Shown piece by piece: positions 62,317 through 64,000 of a stretch of 64,000 bases of DNA; within the stretch, counting starts at the first letter, position 1; each line of letters opens with the position of its first letter. Under the pieces are notes generated by a model, which saw only the letters and a list, made by a program, of their open reading frames with translations, was not told where the DNA came from and made no database searches. The position numbers and the translations under genes were made by a program. Source of the DNA: Luteibacter sp. UNC138MFCol5.1 (GTDB taxonomy: Bacteria > Pseudomonadota > Gammaproteobacteria > Xanthomonadales > Rhodanobacteraceae); the NCBI RefSeq assembly GCF_900110505.1, contig NZ_FODZ01000003.1:167062-231061 (forward strand), read 5' to 3'.

Positions 62317-62868
62317 GCAACATCGTTCCTGGCGTGCGTCGTCGCAGGCGCGACGCTGTTTTCTGGACACGTCTCGGCGGAACCTTGCAGCGACGCCCTG
62401 CCCTCAGGCTTGGTCAAGCACCTTGTCAAGGAAAGACCGGGCCTTTCTGTGCCGGCCATGAGAAGCCTCGACACCGCCAGCGTCGAGGCCGATGTCAGGG
62501 ATGGAGGCAGCGGATGCTACGTGCTTGCTCACGGTAAATTCGTGGATGCGACGTCCGACGCGTACGCGTTCTACGGCGTTTCCAACAACGGGCACCCGCA
62601 ACTCGTGGTGGCTTTCAAGATAGGCGAAGGGTGGGCCTTGGAAAACCTACCTACGTTCTGTGACGACGTAAAATTCTGCTACGTGCGGAAGGACGGTCCA
62701 GGTTGGTATACGCGCAGCGCGGCGCTCAATTCACCACCAGTCGGAAAAAATGAGCGCGAAGAAGTACGCTCCAGCCACGACGTTGTCGTTGCGGGCCATC
62801 TGGAGTCGACTGCCGTGACTTATGCGAAGCAAGGTGACACATGGGTCTACGTGTGGACTTCTGACTGA
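62308..62868 (+). CDS. Secreted hypothetical protein
   Basis: 186 residues from the ATG at 62308 with GGAG 8 bases upstream. Signal peptide MRHATSFLACVVAGATLFSG ending near Val-Ser-Ala (residue 23). The mature part has two Cys pairs (EPCSDALP; GSGCYVL; FCDDVKFCYV) that could form disulfides in the periplasm, and ends GDTWVYVWTSD. No family recognised. Confidence 0.8.
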   Translation: MRHATSFLACVVAGATLFSGHVSAEPCSDALPSGLVKHLVKERPGLSVPAMRSLDTASVEADVRDGGSGCYVLAHGKFVDATSDAYAFYGVSNNGHPQLVVAFKIGEGWALENLPTFCDDVKFCYVRKDGPGWYTRSAALNSPPVGKNEREEVRSSHDVVVAGHLESTAVTYAKQGDTWVYVWTSD

Positions 62869-63009
62869 GCTACGGCGCATTGCCAAGACTGGCAGGTCGC
62901 TCTTTCTTCCTTTTGCCGGCATGGTGCGCGCTCGATGCCGTCAAGCCGCTTCTCCAGCGCCCGGCCGAGCATTCCGAAGCGGTAACGGTATGACAAGCAG
63001 GGAAACCTA

Positions 63010-63566
63010 ATGACAGCCGAGGAAGCGCACCCTCGTCCGTCATCCAGGCCCTACCGCCCGGCTGAGCAAGTCGAAGAGCCGACGCCGGAGACACCGGTAT
63101 TCCTGAAACCCCTGGTTATCGAGCCAATCGAGCCGATTCCCGCCGCCTTACGAGCCGCCCATCCTCTGAGCCAAGCAATGTCCGACGACACGAACGATGA
63201 CTATTTGAATTACGTGAGCCAATTGAGGAAGACTTTGGAGGTCGCCAGCGCTGATCCCGTCGAACAGTGCGAGATTATGGGCTCCTACAATGCCCCTTGG
63301 GAACTGACGACAGATGCCAGGGACTTCATTGGCTCCGTGGTGTCGTTGCAGCGAGGCCAGCTCAATGCGGCGACTGTCGACCGACTCAACCAGTTCAAGC
63401 ATTTACTGCAAGACCTGCCGGATGCGGCCGTTATCCCCGAAGGCGAAAACATGACGACGTTCACGGCTGTCTTGTTGCATTCAAGCACCCTTCGTGGGTT
63501 CCGGTCCGGCAGTCCGCAAGTGAGCTATTGTCCATCGTGCCGGACCCTTTCGCAGAACGGCGATAG
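63010..63566 (+). pseudogene. Hypothetical protein gene with apparent frameshift
   Basis: From the ATG at 63010 (AGGGA upstream) the frame reads convincingly through DDYLNYVSQLRKTLEVASAD and GSVVSLQRGQLNAATVDRLN to about residue 155. After about 63475 the -1 frame looks coding instead: FKHPSWVPVRQSASELLSIV followed by PDPFAERR and TAG at 63566, while the original frame continues without coding character to 63639. A one-base loss near 63465-63480 is the simplest explanation. Proline-rich start, helical body; family unknown. Confidence 0.6.
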
Positions 63567-63763
63567 GGCATTTTTTCCGGTTGCCGGCCCTTTGTGGCCC
63601 GACAACCGGGCCAATGAGCCCGGTTGGCGCGAGCGATGAGGACGGCCGCAAATATCGCCGCAACACTCAGGAACGCTTGGCCAACCGCCGCCCATGCCTG
63701 GAGCCATGCCGCCGTGACCTGCCCTTCAGCCGCCTGCAACATCAGGTCTGGACCTGGCTCCAT
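63461..63763 (-). CDS. Possible truncated membrane protein
   Basis: 100 residues; the N-terminal part AAWLQAWAAVGQAFLSVAAI followed by FAAVLIARANR is a clear membrane helix of a type common in small envelope proteins. The rest has little coding character and overlaps the plus-strand gene end, so only the first 45 residues may be genuine. Reported with low confidence. Confidence 0.35.
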   Translation of the reverse strand: MEPGPDLMLQAAEGQVTAAWLQAWAAVGQAFLSVAAIFAAVLIARANRAHWPGCRATKGRQPEKMPYRRSAKGSGTMDNSSLADCRTGTHEGCLNATRQP

Positions 63764-63796
63764 GCACGAACTCGCATCCTTAACAATGCGCCGTGA

Positions 63797-64000
63797 GGCA
63801 TTTCACGTCGACGGCCGTAACGTTCCTGAGCCCTGTGCCCAGAACTGCCTCATGGCTGACGCATGCACGTCGCGAGTGTCCGAGAACAAAAGTACCAATA
63901 CCCGACCGGGTATGGCACCTATCAAAACAGTTCGAGCCAGGGGATTGACCCATCTATCGGCCAGACCGTTCCCGATAACTCACCGGTTCGGCACATCGCG
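63797..64000. other. Unassigned right edge
   Basis: No gene, RNA or repeat could be supported. A plus-strand open frame starts at 63912 and runs off the window, but is too short to judge. Confidence 0.4.

Noticed and set aside
63912-64000. Open frame running off the right edge
   Set aside because: Only 29 codons are visible, with no ribosome site and no recognisable motif.

Overview
The window is a piece of a GC-rich gammaproteobacterial chromosome carrying one complete-looking temperate myovirus prophage. The host genes and their order point to the Xanthomonadales, most likely the Rhodanobacteraceae (Luteibacter/Dyella-like): hrcA-grpE-dnaK beside recN, fur divergent from bamE, rnfH-ratA, then smpB-ssrA. 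The genus is inferred from gene order and protein character, not from a search.

Host left arm (1-11065). The heat-shock cluster hrcA-grpE-dnaK reads leftwards and has a good sigma-32-type promoter just before dnaK. recN diverges from hrcA. A UhpA-like response regulator and a MASE1/HisKA_3 sensor kinase are divergently transcribed. Immediately after the kinase is a very structured stretch of about 190 nt with its own terminator and seven GGA triplets, three of them in hairpin loops; it looks like an unannotated CsrA/RsmA-sequestering RNA. Next come fur/bamE, rnfH/ratA, smpB and the tmRNA gene ssrA (tag ANDDNYALAA).

Prophage (11036-55047). It is bounded by perfect 30-bp repeats made of the last 30 bases of ssrA. 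The tmRNA gene at the left end stays intact and the phage brings a new terminator; the old host terminator now lies beyond attR. A CI-type repressor (41790) sits in the middle. Leftwards from it run a Cro-like gene, a CII/CP76-like regulator, replication and NinB/YbcO-type nuclease genes, endolysin-holin-Rz/Rz1, terminase, portal, protease-scaffold, DUF2184 capsid, DUF3383 sheath, DUF3277 tube, chaperone with a programmed -1 frameshift, tape measure, baseplate, tail fibre, and cargo genes (O-acyltransferase, SRAP protein). Rightwards run the repressor with a PH-domain gene, then a second early operon with YqaJ exonuclease, a companion recombination protein, two DNA methyltransferases, excisionase and integrase, ending in a tiny three-repeat protein. 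Six palindromes of the form TACC-N5-GGTA lie in two promoter regions, so one repressor probably silences both early operons.

Host right arm (55048-64000). It holds the displaced ssrA terminator, a giant autotransporter with an ESPR-type signal peptide, two small secreted proteins and a decayed stretch with an HTH remnant and an apparently frameshifted gene. The last 200 bases hold nothing that could be identified.
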